Source of the DNA: Fratercula arctica
Lineage: Eukaryota; Chordata; Aves; Charadriiformes; Alcidae
DNA: 64,000 nt
Assembly (NCBI GenBank): GCA_947846985.1
Contig: CANTUZ010000007.1
Location: 29,454,355-29,518,354, forward strand
Reading direction: 5' to 3'
Of this stretch, positions 50,528 to 63,786 are shown piece after piece. A program made the position numbers and the translations under genes. The number at the start of each line of letters is the position of its first letter. The stretch's first letter is position 1. The notes below the pieces were generated by a model, which was not told the DNA's origin, made no database searches, and saw only the letters and a list, made by a program, of their open reading frames with translations.

Positions 50528-53500
50528 GAGATAACCACACTCTATGTCATATTTACACTAAAGAAAGTGACAGACAATAATCTTAAAATGCAGAACAGAG
50601 AGATTTTTGACTTCTGAAGCAGATAGTGACTATCGTGAACCTATGCTTTTGGGTTTGGGGGAGCACTATTTTTCAAGCAAACATCTTTTCATTTTCAGAA
50701 GGATAAAGCACAAAAACTAAGAAGAGAAGCTCATGACCACCACTATGAGTTGAAAGCAATTAACAGCAATATTAACATACATTAATATGAACCGGAGATC
50801 AAAGGAGCGTAACTACAAAGTGAGGTTGGAAATACTGATTTCTCACCTTCCCTTCCTGCTCTATCCCCCCTTCACTCCCCTTTCTCTTCAGTTTTCTATC
50901 TTCTACTCGTCTTTATCTGAAAGAGACCTATCAGCTATTATGTGGCTGACTGGTAGTGATGAGACTGCCAAAATGTGACAGCCTTATCTACAGCACAGCC
51001 CTGCAAATTGCCAACCATTGATCCAGCAGTCTGTGCCAGCTGATCAGTGCAAAGCTGTTTTGATTTCTTTTCTTCTGGGAAAGAAATGAACTTCTCTGCC
51101 AGCAGCCACTACGCTGACAGTGCTATTCCCCAGCCAAACAAAAGGCCTGAAAATTAGAATTTAGTTAGACAAATTAACATGACATCCTTTTCTCCTCACT
51201 TGATTTTTGCAGTATTATGGATGTGGCATCCTATTCTGAAATGTGAGGAAAAACAATACAATTGATTATAATAATTTCTCTTCTGGTTTTACATACATAC
51301 ATGTCTTCCAGGTACACAGTTTAGCATTGCCAGATCCCCATCACCTTCTATCATAGGAGCTTTTCAAAGCAGTCTTTCCCTATTATTACAATCAAATTTC
51401 ACTACTGAAGAAATTTCAGCTACTTATGTCCCATTGCAAGAAGGAATAATATTTTGCTTAGTTTCTTCTCCCTAAATGATGTCCTTGTGGGATCATTTAA
51501 AAAAATGTATTTATTTACCTCTTCAAAAGAAAAAATGAATCCAAAAAAGGCAATCTCGTATTTCCATTTTTACATCTACATTCTGTAGCTTATTTACATT
51601 TGTCCCTGAGTCTGTAACAGCAGTACAGAAATAAAGAATGTGTGCATGCTTCAACATGCAGACCAGGGTAGATATACCCAAGAAAGATCAACAATATCAC
51701 TTTCTTGGCTTATTTACTCAAAACGGGGCATTTCATAGCTTCTCTCTGTTTAACTCTGAAATCTAAACATTCTCTTCATTGGCAGAGGTCCATGGATAGG
51801 TTTTTATTTAGTTTTTTTTAAATTAATCAGTGACTTCGTTGATTGAAGTAATAGCCCAAAGGTTGGCAAAGAAGAACTTGCTGACACATGGGAATCAGAA
51901 GAGATTTGTAACAAAAGATACAGTTTCAGTTATGAAGCTTTGACTCTTGCTTTAATCCACAGCAGGATTAAGTGGAAAAAAAATAAAATTCAATTTTTTT
52001 GTCTCTCCATACACCAAATTGCCTATCTAAATCAAAAGATTTGTTTTTCCTTTTTCTTTTTTCCCCTGAAGCACTTCTGTTTTGTCCTTCAAAAGTTTTT
52101 CATTTTATATCATCATTTCCTTCCCTAACTATTTCTCAGTTTAGCTAAACTTTCTGCAGAGGCATGCTTTCATTGGATTTGATTTTACCTCTCCAGACAC
52201 TTTCAGATAATTTTCTATTTTATTCTGAATTCCTGAAATATTTCCCGGAAATTTTGATTGACTTCATAACAACTTTTTTTTTTTTAAGTCAGAATATTTA
52301 TCAACCTACACAGTATGTTGCAAAATTATCAGAGTATTCATTAAGCCCTTTCTAAGTTCCCAAATTGGGGTGGAGTGTATCAGGAAACCTACCCCTTCTT
52401 TCAAGTTGCAAAAGATTTGTTGCCCCTTCACCCCAAATAAAACATTTCGTATTGATGGACATCTTCTAGCTCCAGGCAAGGCTAAATCTGTAAAGCCAGC
52501 TCCAAAACGTAACATCAGAAAGGAACTCACACCTCTCATTACATCAGAGAACGATGTAAAATATGCATCACGGCAGCTGAACTCTTCAGAGGAAACTGCC
52601 TTTGTCACACTTTATAACACTTCTTTCCGACTGCTGTGTTACCTTTACTGAACTTCAGTGTATGGGATAAATCAAAGGGGACACAGGCAGTCAGCGGTCC
52701 ATAGGCAACCCTTAAGTAACATCAGCACAGCCTTCTGCAAATACAAAGCACTACGCAAGTCCTGAGGAATATTAAAATGCTTTTTATCTTGATTCCTCTA
52801 TGCAGATTGCAGTGAGATCTTTCTCCTGTACTGGGAAGAACTTACTTAGCATTACTGCACCACTGGTTTTAATTCCTCTTTTAGATGTCACTCAGGCTTG
52901 CCTCCCCAACCCCCCTTGAGTTTGAAATCTTCATTACACTTGGAAAAACACACAAAAATACAAAGATGCTGTACCAATAACAAACACTGGAAGAATGAAA
53001 AGCCATGCAGAAAAAGAACGAATTACTAGAAGATTAGTGTACTAATTAGCAAACACAAGCTAATTCATACTGGTAACACATGAAGGAGATAGCTCTATTT
53101 CCCTCCAGTTCCCTTCAGTAAGAAATACAGACTGTAACAACTGCTGCAGTCGTGCAAGTTATATTCCATATTCCATCTGACCACTTTGCAATGCTAGATA
53201 GAAAAAAACATCATCCACATCTAAATAAAGCACTTATGAAGGACTTAAGTAGCTGAAATTAGAGTATCCAGTTAACCAAAATCAAGGGGGCACTTAAGTG
53301 CTAACTGAGATTAACATAATGTCACTAATTTCTCATCTTGGTTTCTTCTTCTGGATATTGGAGAAGCATCAGTTTACAGTTCCATGGGAATATCAAGTTT
53401 GGAACCACTGCAATACTTTCAATTACTCATTAGGATTTTATTTGCTGACTGCAGATGTGCTGGGGTTTAACTGCAGCCTATGCTTGAGGGTTCATGAATC

Positions 53501-54837
53501 AGAGTAAATTGCAATTACAACAGTTTTCTTCCACTTTCTTTCTACTGCTTCTTTCATTGGTCTCAATCATGCCAGGAAACTTACCAAAATAAACAGTCAC
53601 TGACTGGCTACAAGCAGTTTGCCAAAGGAAAGACTCAGTCAGAACCAGTGGCATAACGAGAGAAGAGCAACAGAACCCCAGCCAACATTTCACCAGCTGA
53701 AGGTCTCACAGCCTATTGACAAAAGCAGGCAATCCCAACTAACAGCAAATTACATAAACAGATGAATGCGCATTCTGAATTCAAAACTGTGCTCATCCAC
53801 TGCTTACTTACAAAATTAAGATTTGTTGAAAGCCTAGGTCAGGAACTGTCAAAAATCATAGATCAAACATGCCACTCTCTGCTTCTTATTTATTTGGAAA
53901 GCCTTGCAAAGCCTTATTATACCAATTATTTAAAAAAACAGTAAGACAATTAGAAAAATAAATTAAAATAATGGTGAGCAAGTTTCAGACATGAGTGAGA
54001 ATATCATCAATCGATGACTTCAACACAAAGAATTAGAAAAATGATTCACTTACTATAATTTTTAATGATCTTGTACTTTGTAAAAACATTAGTGAGACAG
54101 TCTAGAAAGAAAAAGAGCTAGAAGAAAAGCGATGTAAAATGGAGATGTGAGCTGCCATCTTTCTCCTTGTTTCAACATCACTCCTGCGGTCTTTTTGAAG
54201 GCTAACAGCTCTCATGTGCCATACTCTATCATAGGAAGCTACTCTCATTTTATGCTACTTCACAGCATTCTTGTAACCTTTATACTCACCACAACCACTA
54301 GTTAGGCATGAAGTCATGCACTAACTATGTAACAGACCACCGTACTGCACACTGCACCATGCTGTTTGGTGTCTTGGAGTGCATGGACCATCCTCCTGCT
54401 GTATCCCACCCAGAGCCCACAGCTGGCGCAGAGCCCCAAAACCCGCTCCTGTTTGGAGCATTGACCACACCAGTTGTGCAGCCAGAAAGGCAGCAGTCAT
54501 GAACCTGCACAAACTAGGATGTCTACTGAGTTTCCCAGGTATTACAGGATCAGAAAAAAAGAAGCAGAGAAAGAATATTTAAGTCACTTTATTTGCACCT
54601 GGTCAGAAGAAAAGCTTTGATTTCATATTCTATCCCATTTTAAGAAAATACTTGATCTGAACTACCTGTGACTCCACTGGTCCTTCTTTACATTGACCTT
54701 GATTCTAAAGAAAGGAGAAGCGGATTCCCACCGTGTTTTTATGCTTAACCACAGTATTATTCTGTCTACAGAAACAAATGACTTTGTGGTTTTCTGTTTC
54801 TGCAATGTCTCTTTTCCTCTCCAGGACTAATGCATAC

Positions 54838-54898
54838 ACACGCTCACTTTGAACACACACACACACGCACCTCCACAAATGTACACACAAATACACAG
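54838..54898. repeat. CA-rich microsatellite region
   Basis: A perfect (AC)7 at 54853-54866 lies within a broader CA-rich patch containing ACACAC and CACAAAT units. The overlapping minus-strand frame (54705-54929) owes its cysteine/valine runs to this repeat. Confidence 0.85.
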
Positions 54899-56054
54899 AA
54901 GCCTGCTGGCCTTGTGAATTCAAGCACAAAAATGAAATTATGAAGATAAGATTTTTAATTAGTTTAACACTAGCGTATCTTTCTCTTCACTCCCACTGCG
55001 TCCCTGAGCTCCCAATGAAGCTCTGGGAATACGGCTAACTACAGAGGCTCTGTGGTGGGCTCCCAGTGCAGCCCAGTGAAAGAACAGAGCTACTCTCCGT
55101 TACAAGTTTATGAAGAGCACAGAGAAGACAAGTGTACTGGGGTTACAAGCCTGGACTTCTGAAACTGCCAGCGAATCCTTCGGGCTACAGGATGGAGAGC
55201 AGCTCGAAGCAGTGGAGGGTTCCGTGTGGGAAAGTCAGCCTGGGAGAAACACCTTCTGTTCAAAGTGGGAGCAGCGTGTTGCTGAATAAAATGGAGGGAT
55301 TATTTCTCCTTTTCTAGGCTTGCAGGAAGAAGGTGAATTGTTACAGGCATGTGACCTCTGCTAGCTGCTGCCCGTTCCTAACCCTCATTACCCATCAGAG
55401 CACGAAGCCTGGCAATGCGCTCCCAGGCCACAGAGCACAGCCCTGCCACAGCCAGAGACAGCCCGGATTTAACCACACCATTGGGTGAGGCCCTCGTAAG
55501 CCATTGTTCTACTCACTAAAAAACTAAGACAGACTTTCACGTTTCAGAAAGATGAATGCACCACCTGTGCTTAAACCACTGATGGTGTGGTCTCTGCTGA
55601 GAAAGGTCTATTTAAGATATACATCTAATTATTGCCCATTCTTACAGATACCATTTTTAAAGAAAGTTGAATTAGATGTTTCAAGCTTTCATTCCCCTTG
55701 AAGGGCTGCTGCCTTCCCCACTTCAGTTCTCCAGTTGATTAGGATCATTTCTGCCAGCAGAAATGATTCTGCATGTACAACCTCCCATCAAGAGCCAACA
55801 ATGTCTGTGCTAGTCTATTAATACCACATGGCAGCTTTCATTTTATTCATCCAGTTTTTCCATGAACTCATATTATAAAATGATGCAATTTTTCAGCACT
55901 GCCTACTAATTAGTTTACCCCCCGAAGCAGGAGGATTAAGAATCTTAGTAAACAATATCTTATGTAATTAATAATTTTATTTACATGCTGTAAATATCTA
56001 ATCCTTGCCAAATCTAAGCTATTTATTAAATTTAGTTTAGTTTTATTAAAAACT

Positions 56055-56210
56055 TCCTGGAAGCCCCGTCCCTGGAAGTTTTTAAGGCCAGGCTGGATGG
56101 GGCTCTGAGCAACCTGATCTAGTGGGAGGTGTCCCTGCCCAGGGCAGGGGGGTTGGAACTAGATGATCTTTAAGGTCCCTTCCAACCCAGACCATTCTAT
56201 GATTCTATGA
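56055..56210 (+). mobile_element. CR1 LINE 3' end, sense, well preserved
   Basis: This is an avian CR1 3' terminus of about 156 bp. It runs from GGAAGCCCCGTCCCTGGAAG through GGCCAGGCTGGATGGGGCTC and GTGGGAGGTGTCCCTGCCCA to GGTCCCTTCCAACCCAGACC. It then ends in two exact ATTCTATG terminal units (56194-56201 and 56202-56209). It matches the remembered bird CR1 3' consensus far better than the 38-kb copy, so it is likely the younger insertion. It is severely 5'-truncated, non-coding and immobile. I cannot assign the subfamily with confidence without alignment. Confidence 0.95.
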
Positions 56211-57617
56211 ATTGATGAGGTTACGTTGTGTTAAATGCCACATTTCTTAATATAGTTTTCATTCTTGTTCCCTTCTGATGTTTGAGATATGAACAAAGGG
56301 CAGTAATGAGAAACTTTCTTTTTTGTAAGAGAAAAAACTACATATGACCTTTCTGCCCAGCTCCTTGAAAACAGAAGTCAACTGGCCAAGCCACAGCATC
56401 GACACTGCAAGTGACAGCGTGGATTTAAAGCTAGCTGGGGTTTGTATAGCCTCCATTGCAAAGTTGGATCATCTTTATTGGCTAGAAGGAGTTTATCCCC
56501 TGGGTACAGCAGCCTGTTACAAAAATGTTAGGTCGCATACCAAACAGTACCTGATAAACCAATCTTTACCACAGCAAGATCTTGTAAATAAGTCTACTGT
56601 CAAGGAGGAACAACGCTGCACAATACACTGACAAATAAATGCTGAATTTCTGTTTCAATTGCCATACATTTGTTACAGCTGTGCAAAATTTGCAATCACT
56701 GCCAGTACCATTTATTTGTATATGAAGTCCTGGATCAATCTGTTATTTAAATAACAGTCAGTTCCAGACTTCTCTATATATTAGACACCTTTCAAATTTT
56801 GATGGAGGGAAAGAAAAGGCAAGAAATAAACAGAGTTTGACTCAACTCAGGGGAAATGCTACACATATCAATAATGGGGAGGCAAATTAATCTTAAAATT
56901 ACTACTGGGTCTGACAGTATAATATACACATAAGATTTATTTACATGTTTTCCTCTGGAATATATTGAGCTTCTAGTGTTTCTGCTTACGCTTACCCAAG
57001 TGGTTGCATCTGTTCCTCTCCTGAATAAACTGCACTGATTCCCTGTTAGCTAGAACATTTCTGCAGAGAGGCATGTTTGTTGATGTCCGTGAACAATCCT
57101 GAAAGATTCATGCATGATAGAAAATTCACCTTTTTGAAGAGACCAACATCAAGCACTTATATCAGTAATATCTTCTTGGCTGTAATTCAGAATGTCATTT
57201 ACGACAAACATCCAAATCCCTTTGATATTAAAACGTTAATACCCTACAGAGGTGAGCCACAGTTAGACAAGCCTGAAGTTTGAAGCAGTCTAGGACTAAT
57301 TGATGAGAAGGTAATGGCACACTTTCTTAACACCAACAGATGGGAAAGAGAAGGTTGGAATATGAACACGGAACACCCTTAAAACTGGGAGTACAAGAAC
57401 CAGGACCACAGAGTACACACAGGTATATTCTGTGTCGAAAATCAAGCTACCTTCGTGTGTATCTGTTCATGTTTCAGAGGTACACAATTGAAAACAGCTA
57501 TGAAAGCAGAGAATTAAGAAAAAATAATCTAGACCTGGTATTAAATATATTCCCCAGGAAAATAGCATTTTGCATTTCAGCAACTACATTCGCCTTGCTA
57601 CTCAATGGTTTCATAAG

Positions 57618-57637
57618 TTACCATTAAATAATGGTAA
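57618..57637. promoter_or_regulatory. 20-bp palindrome with opposed TAATGG cores
   Basis: TTACCATTA and TAATGGTAA flank two A, giving perfect 9-bp arms. Each arm carries a homeodomain-type core (CATTA/TAATG). The surroundings are AT-rich and free of recognisable repeats. A palindrome of this arm length is only mildly unexpected in 64 kb, so a regulatory role is speculative. Confidence 0.2.
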
Positions 57638-58440
57638 TTATTTGCCATAGCAACTATAACAATATGTAATTTATAGAGAGTTTTCAGTTGTAACAATAGG
57701 TCCATTTCATTAAGTAACACAGCTAACATACAATGAAAATATCTGTACTTTCAATCAAACAAAAAGAAATGTGTTTGACAACAGGGAGAGATGGCTATTT
57801 GTCCTCATTTTGCAAAAACACTTAATCATCTGTTTTTCTCCAAATCAGAGTGTATTTCTGTTATTGATTATATTAGAGCAGATCAAAGCATTTAGTTCAG
57901 TAGGAAAATACAAAGTCAGTAATTTAAATGGTTGCCGTTAAAAACAACCAAACCTCAAAGCAGTTTATATAGAAATATTTAAAGGCTTATGTTTAAAAAA
58001 CTTCAGGGTCTTTCAGCCACGCCCATTAGCATGTAGAAAAACTTATATTAATCCATTAATTTCACCACTAGTGGCAAAATTAGAAAAAAATTGAAAAAAC
58101 ACAACTGGAAAATAAAAGACAGTCCTGACATTTCACTCAGATCTTTTCCACTTAGCTTCATATATGCCTGATTTTTCTCCCTGCTCCATAGAAGCCTCTT
58201 AAGAAGAAGGAAATCTATTTTACGATAAATGGACCGGAAAACCTGACCCAGACGCTTTCAGGTTTTTTTCCACAGTTAGAGAAATCCGAGCCTGTCACTG
58301 CTGGTGGGAGGGCTGGGGGGGGTATGGAAAGCTCCTACTGCGGTGCCAAAGCACATCATACGCATTGAGCATTGCAAGCCTCAGACAAACCTTTGGATCC
58401 ACCACAAGAATCCCCTGATGGAAGATGAACAAAAAGAGTG

Positions 58441-58560
58441 GAAGATATTCAAAAGTCTTTAGAGATTAGGAAAAGGAAATGAAGGATTCAAGGAAGATAA
58501 AGGATTGGCAGAAGGCAGGCAGATTTGATGGAAGTGAATAAACAGGCTGGAAAAAGGGAA
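58441..58560. repeat. Purine-biased tract (plus strand), second example
   Basis: I counted 30 pyrimidines in 120 bases, so about 75% purine. The two pyrimidine-rich minus-strand frames here (58459-58680 and 58466-58723) are a consequence of this bias. Confidence 0.6.
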
Positions 58561-61216
58561 AGAAACCCAGGAGTTCAACCTGGGAGATACATCCAGGAAG
58601 AGAGACAGCCTGAGTCTCCTGTCCATTTTGTGCCTGACAGCAAAGAAGCGAACCAGCAACCCAAGGACGAGAAGGTGCAACAGATTTACTGAGTGTCTTT
58701 AATAAATTACTGTAGCTACCCATACATTCCCTTCCACTGTGCTGCTGAGGAAGGACTCACTGGTGTTACAGAGGAAAAAACAATGTGCTTGTCCTAATAT
58801 TTACTACTTAGCTCCTACTGTGAGCCTGAAAACAGGCTTGTTTAGTGTGGAAAAAAAAAAATAAAAGAAGTACACTTTGCCACCAGTGTACATTTTTATG
58901 ATGTTAGAAGCTTCTCTGGTGTCACGCTCTGCAACAGAGATGTAGCGTTTTATACTCAAAACTTGCGGTAGACTGTTTTCCATGATGAAAAAAAAACCCA
59001 AACCACAAAACAGAAACCCAACAGAAGACTGAAAAACAACTTTAAAGTGTTTATACAAATTCAAAGCAAAATACGAGATGAATTTCAGCAGACAGAAAGC
59101 TACGCTACCCTTTACACATCCAATATAAATCCATCAGTAAACATACACACACGCAAAGATCTACTGCGGGTACTCTACTGTTTTTTCCAGCTTCAGGTGA
59201 ACACAGTCGTATTGCAGTTCAAGAAAACTTGCTGCCACCCGAGAATTACTGCATTATTCTAGAATACTTACTGTATTTCACTGGACCACTTCAAACACTC
59301 ATCTACTGGAATCCTTTTAGCCTGATTTTGATAAAAGCCACCTATCATCTGCCAAATATAACTAGTCAGGCTATTAAGGATATCTGACACAGAAGTCAAA
59401 TCAGATAATGAGTTACCAAATAGCTCATAGCAAAGTTATTCTCAAAAATAAGCGTATTTATTAATGTCTTCCATTGTGCTCATAACAGTTTTATTTTTGC
59501 ATATCAATAGTTAACAAGATTTAATAATAGCAGCATTTTCTGAAGTCATTAGATCAATCTGAAAGGAAATGTCTTCCTAAAGAATCATGCATTTCCACTA
59601 GACATTGTACTATAATGGAGTTAAATTATTTAAATGTAATTACAAATACAAGCAAGGAACTGAAACCATGTACCAATATTACCAGCTGACATGATAACAA
59701 TATATAATGCATTTCTGTGAGGTGTGCTATGAATGCTAAGAATTTTTTTCTTGTATAGAGAGGAGCTTTTTCACTACTTGGGCCCAGAAAACTTTCATCT
59801 TTTTAATTCCCTTTTGTGATACTTCAACAAATTTCTTGTAGAAATCCAGGTACAGTGTGCCAACTAGATGACCAGGCTTGATTTAAAGCAAAAAACCAAA
59901 CAAGAATGACAACAGAAAGCCCAGAAAGAACAAAAACAACAGCAAAACCTTCTGCAGAGGAAGGGGAATGACAGCTGACTGACAGAGAATCACAGAAATA
60001 CTTTTATACTCCCCCACTTGGAAATAAGTAAATTATATTTCACGTACAAAAGCGCCACGATGACACAGTGCAATTGCTTGCGAAGTGAAACCGTAATCCT
60101 AATACATCCATTTGACTTCAAATCTATGCTGTTATATCCTATTGAAAACAGATGCATTTTTCCTCTTAGTACACAGTTGACAAAAATACTTGAAGTATAC
60201 TTAGGAAAAAGAACAAAAAAGCAAACAAAAACCCCAGCAGGCTGACTTTTAGTAGTTACCAGCTAGTAAGTCGAACTCTGGAGCTTGAGGGTAAGTGGTG
60301 GAATGCAAGAAACAGGCTATAATAAAGATGAACAGAAAATGGACAACACAGACTAAATAATAAGTACTTTGAGTCTCCTGCCCGTATTGTAATCAACTTC
60401 TCCCTTTGTACTGAGTCTGAGTGATCAAATCAAAAACCACACAGACGTGGACATCATTGTACTGCGACCAAACTGTTTTAAAATCTCTCTCTCAAACTCC
60501 CTATTCAAGAGAAGCATTAAGACGCAGTGCAGTCACAGACCAGCTGGAAGCCTAGGCTTTAATTTGGGTATTTTCATTTGGCTTTTGGGCCCTGGAAGAA
60601 ATCTTTGAAACAAACAGAGCCTCCCTTTCCTGCAGGTACCTACTGTGCTACAAAGTCTTCCAAATGTTAAAAATCTCGGTTTTTAATTCAAAATGCCTCC
60701 TATTTAATATTTTCCTTAGATCTCTGCTTCTAGAGAAATGTGATTACACGATACTCAGAGATTTAAGAGATTGCAGAAGGATTTAGAACAGGAATCTTAA
60801 TCAAAGCTGCAAAGCAAATGCAGAAAAATCTTCCTAAAATATTCAATGCAAATGTTATGATTTTCAATCCAATCTTATGATCCCTAAACAAATGAGACTG
60901 GAAACGTTGGATAAAAAGTTCCTAACTATAGAAAAAGGATAGATGTGACTTATTCATTTACTCTTTAAAGATTTCTGACATCACCAGAGGGAAGACACTA
61001 TATAATTCATTCAGCACACTACTAATTAAGAGTTACAACAGAAACATTGGAAAGGGGATGCATCCCATCACTCCAAAGAAAGAATAAAACAAAAAATATT
61101 GTTATTTTTTTCTTACATGCTGGTTTTCTAGGACAATATCTTTTGTTAAGGATAGTTAGCTGTGATTGTTCTTATCCAAATCCAGAAGTGCATCAGAAGT
61201 GTCCCTCTGGGTGTTT

Positions 61217-61234
61217 TCTGAGGGTTCCCTCAGA
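61217..61234. repeat. 18-bp palindrome TCTGAGGG-TT-CCCTCAGA
   Basis: Perfect 8-bp arms with a 2-bp centre lie in a GC-richer segment. Around ten inverted repeats with 8-bp arms and short loops are expected by chance in a window this size, so significance is low. Confidence 0.7.
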
Positions 61235-63760
61235 GAAGCAGCTCTGCCATTGAGCTGCTGGTCAGGATCTTCCTTCTCTCCAAAATGCCCTTCTGCGTGG
61301 GCTGAGCTTTCAGCCAGCAGAAGCCACCAGCCACTTGCCTTCCCAAGGTGCCTGGGGTTGCCGATGGCAGTACTCCGACCACGTATGCTTTTTCACATTG
61401 TCGTATAAGTTCACAGCTTCAGGGAAAAGTCAAAATGAAGGACTGCTAAAAAAGCAAAGTCCTTGCCTGTCAGGATATGCTGGTTTGATGTCTTCTCTTT
61501 CCAAAGCCAGCAGATGTCATTGTCTCCTAATCTTCTTTTTCTTATCAGGAGTGATACATTTAACTCAAAAGCTCTCATTCATAAGCAGAGAGACTTACAA
61601 GTCATCCAGTCAAATTTATCTTAGCTAGAAATGAAGGAAACTGGCTGATTTGCCACTTCAGCTATTTCCAGAGGATTCCAACATGTCTAGGAAGTCTCAG
61701 TTCACGCAGACTGGTCTGCAGGGTCTCTACCCACACGTACCACAATGTTAAAGCTCTCCGTACCTGTTTATCATTCTGTACCTTCTGGCTTCAGGTCCTC
61801 ACTTGTGTGGGGAATGCAGGCACGTTGTTCCCCGGCGGGGAGTACTCCCCTTCCGTGCAGCACCAGCAAAGCACAACCATCTCGAATGATAAGCAGCCCT
61901 TACGCTTTATAAGCATTGTACTGACTCAACTGCAAAAGAGAGCTGCAAAACAAACAGTCTGTGTGGGGCTTTTTGCGGAGTCTTCCTCAAGTGATAATAA
62001 TGAGATGAAAGCAATTAAAGCTGAGGGGGTTTTGGGTTTGGTTTTTAAATCTTTTCTGGTAAGGTAAGAACTCTCCATCCACATCAAAGATTCAATGAAT
62101 AAGAATATGGGGGTGGATAGTCTTTCGTTAGAAGAAGAAAAATGAAATGGAAATGAAAATAGTGGTCACAAATACAGAAAAGTCTTTTTTAAAAGTACTA
62201 TGTTTTCTTTGTCAAACAGGTAGTAAAACTGATATTTTTCACCCACTGAGTCTGACTTTGTCCCCCTATTCAGGGTATGGATTTTTACACGCCAATTTTT
62301 TTTACACTATTTATGCTTTCAGTCCCACAGAAATCAGCTCACATAAGCAGTGCCTTTGATTTTCTTTTCATCATTAATATGCTCCTATTTCATTTACCGA
62401 AAGAGCATCAATGTTGGTTTTATTTCACGATTTGAAATATATTCTCACTCAACAACAAGCACAAAAACACAATGCCACATTGCTACGGGTGCTACAACAG
62501 AAAAAGTCAGTCACAATCATTTACCAGTAACAATACAGTTTTGATTGGAAGTCAAAAGCTATAAAACCTTGAATGGTGATTCATATACCTGCTTTATACA
62601 TAATTTTGCCATATTTAATACAAATGATCCTTCAGACTTCAATCACACTATGAGCTGCTCCTACAGGAATCAGTTCCATAATAAAACTATACTCTTCTGC
62701 AACTAATGAACATAGAAGAGGTTTGCTCATTATCACTTTAATCATTGCCATCATTTTAAGGACTTCATTAATACTGTTACATTCTACTGCTTTTATAGGA
62801 GCTCACAATCCAGAAGTTGTTGTTAACATTGCTGCAGCAGGTAGAATTAATATTTTGAAAGTGGTGTCATTGTTAAAAAAATACTCCAGAAAACAATCTC
62901 CACGGAACATGGAGAGCAAAACAATGTTACTGGTCTATGCATTGAACTGTAAGATCTGGAGCCTCCCTTGTTAAATTAATATCAGCGTGCTTTTACTATG
63001 AATAAAATCAACTCCCAAAAGCCTAGATTTGGTTTTGTGATTGAGACACAAAAGTAAGAATAAGGATTTCTAGATTTTAATTCCAAGTTTCTCACTAAAT
63101 AGATAGCTTTGGATATAGTCAACCACACTTAAAATCAGAAAAGATGGAGATTTCACGTATATTTCTATTTCACAATTAGAGAATAGTTACAATACTTCAA
63201 TGTGAAATTCATCTCTGTACGGGGAAGCCATGCAGGTCACTGAGGACATCCAATTTCACTTTTTCCTAACGTGTCTCTAGAATTGGATTGCAAATGGTTC
63301 ACATGACTTCGGGCAAGAGTATATTGCCATATGCCAAAGTTGATACTATAAAATTGTTTATTGAGACTCCCATTTCACTGTTCTTACATGTTTTTATACA
63401 GAATGTATAAAATGTATCTTAGATAGACTTTACTGCAATTTTGAGAAGAGTCTACCAAAAAGCCTTACAATAAGATTGGAATTGATAATTCCAGCAGATA
63501 TCCAAATAGAAAATATGGACAAGAGTTCACGAGATTAAATCATTACGTTTTCTTTCCATTATTTGGGACAGCACTTACAGGTTCTTAACCTATTGCAATT
63601 ACAGTGGGTACAAGTAATTTTCTTCTAATAAGCCATCCCCTTAATTTGTCTCCAGTAAAGTAGCAGTGCTAATATAAATGCTACATAATAAAGTGAGTAT
63701 GATTTTTCTAGAGACATTTATTAATTTTGAAATTTCTGTTGTAGTATATCTTTCAGCAAG

Positions 63761-63786
63761 TGTATGTGTGTGTGTGCATGCACATG
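63761..63786. repeat. TG dinucleotide repeat
   Basis: A (TG)6 core (63765-63776) has imperfect flanks ending in GCATGCACATG. It is an ordinary short microsatellite. Confidence 0.85.

Larger units (their letters stand above)
38823..56054. other. Gene-free unique DNA, 38.8-56.1 kb
   Basis: About 17 kb without a recognisable exon, RNA gene or transposon. Slightly GC-richer pieces occur at 40740-41110, 41580-41700, 54360-54490 and 55000-55500. Each yields short overlapping frames, none with family features or paired splice sites. Good acceptor look-alikes occur, for example TTTTTTTTTCCACAG ending at 43643, but without a matching donor and convincing frame. Simple repeats are listed separately; smaller ones include (AAAT)3 near 44550, (TTTA)3 near 45690 and T12 at 52274-52285. 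Confidence 0.6.

Noticed and set aside
56344..56631. 95-codon plus-strand frame just downstream of the sense CR1
   Set aside because: It has no family features and no splice or promoter context, and it lies outside the element, so it is not CR1 coding sequence.
58065..58074. CCACTAGTGG followed by CAAAA as a CTCF site
   Set aside because: It is one base shorter than the CTCF core (CCASYAGRKGGC) across the centre, so the match breaks down. It is just a 10-bp palindrome.
61047..61628. Overlapping plus-strand frames in a GC-richer segment
   Set aside because: Three frames overlap in different phases, as expected where stops are depleted by composition. None has recognisable domains.
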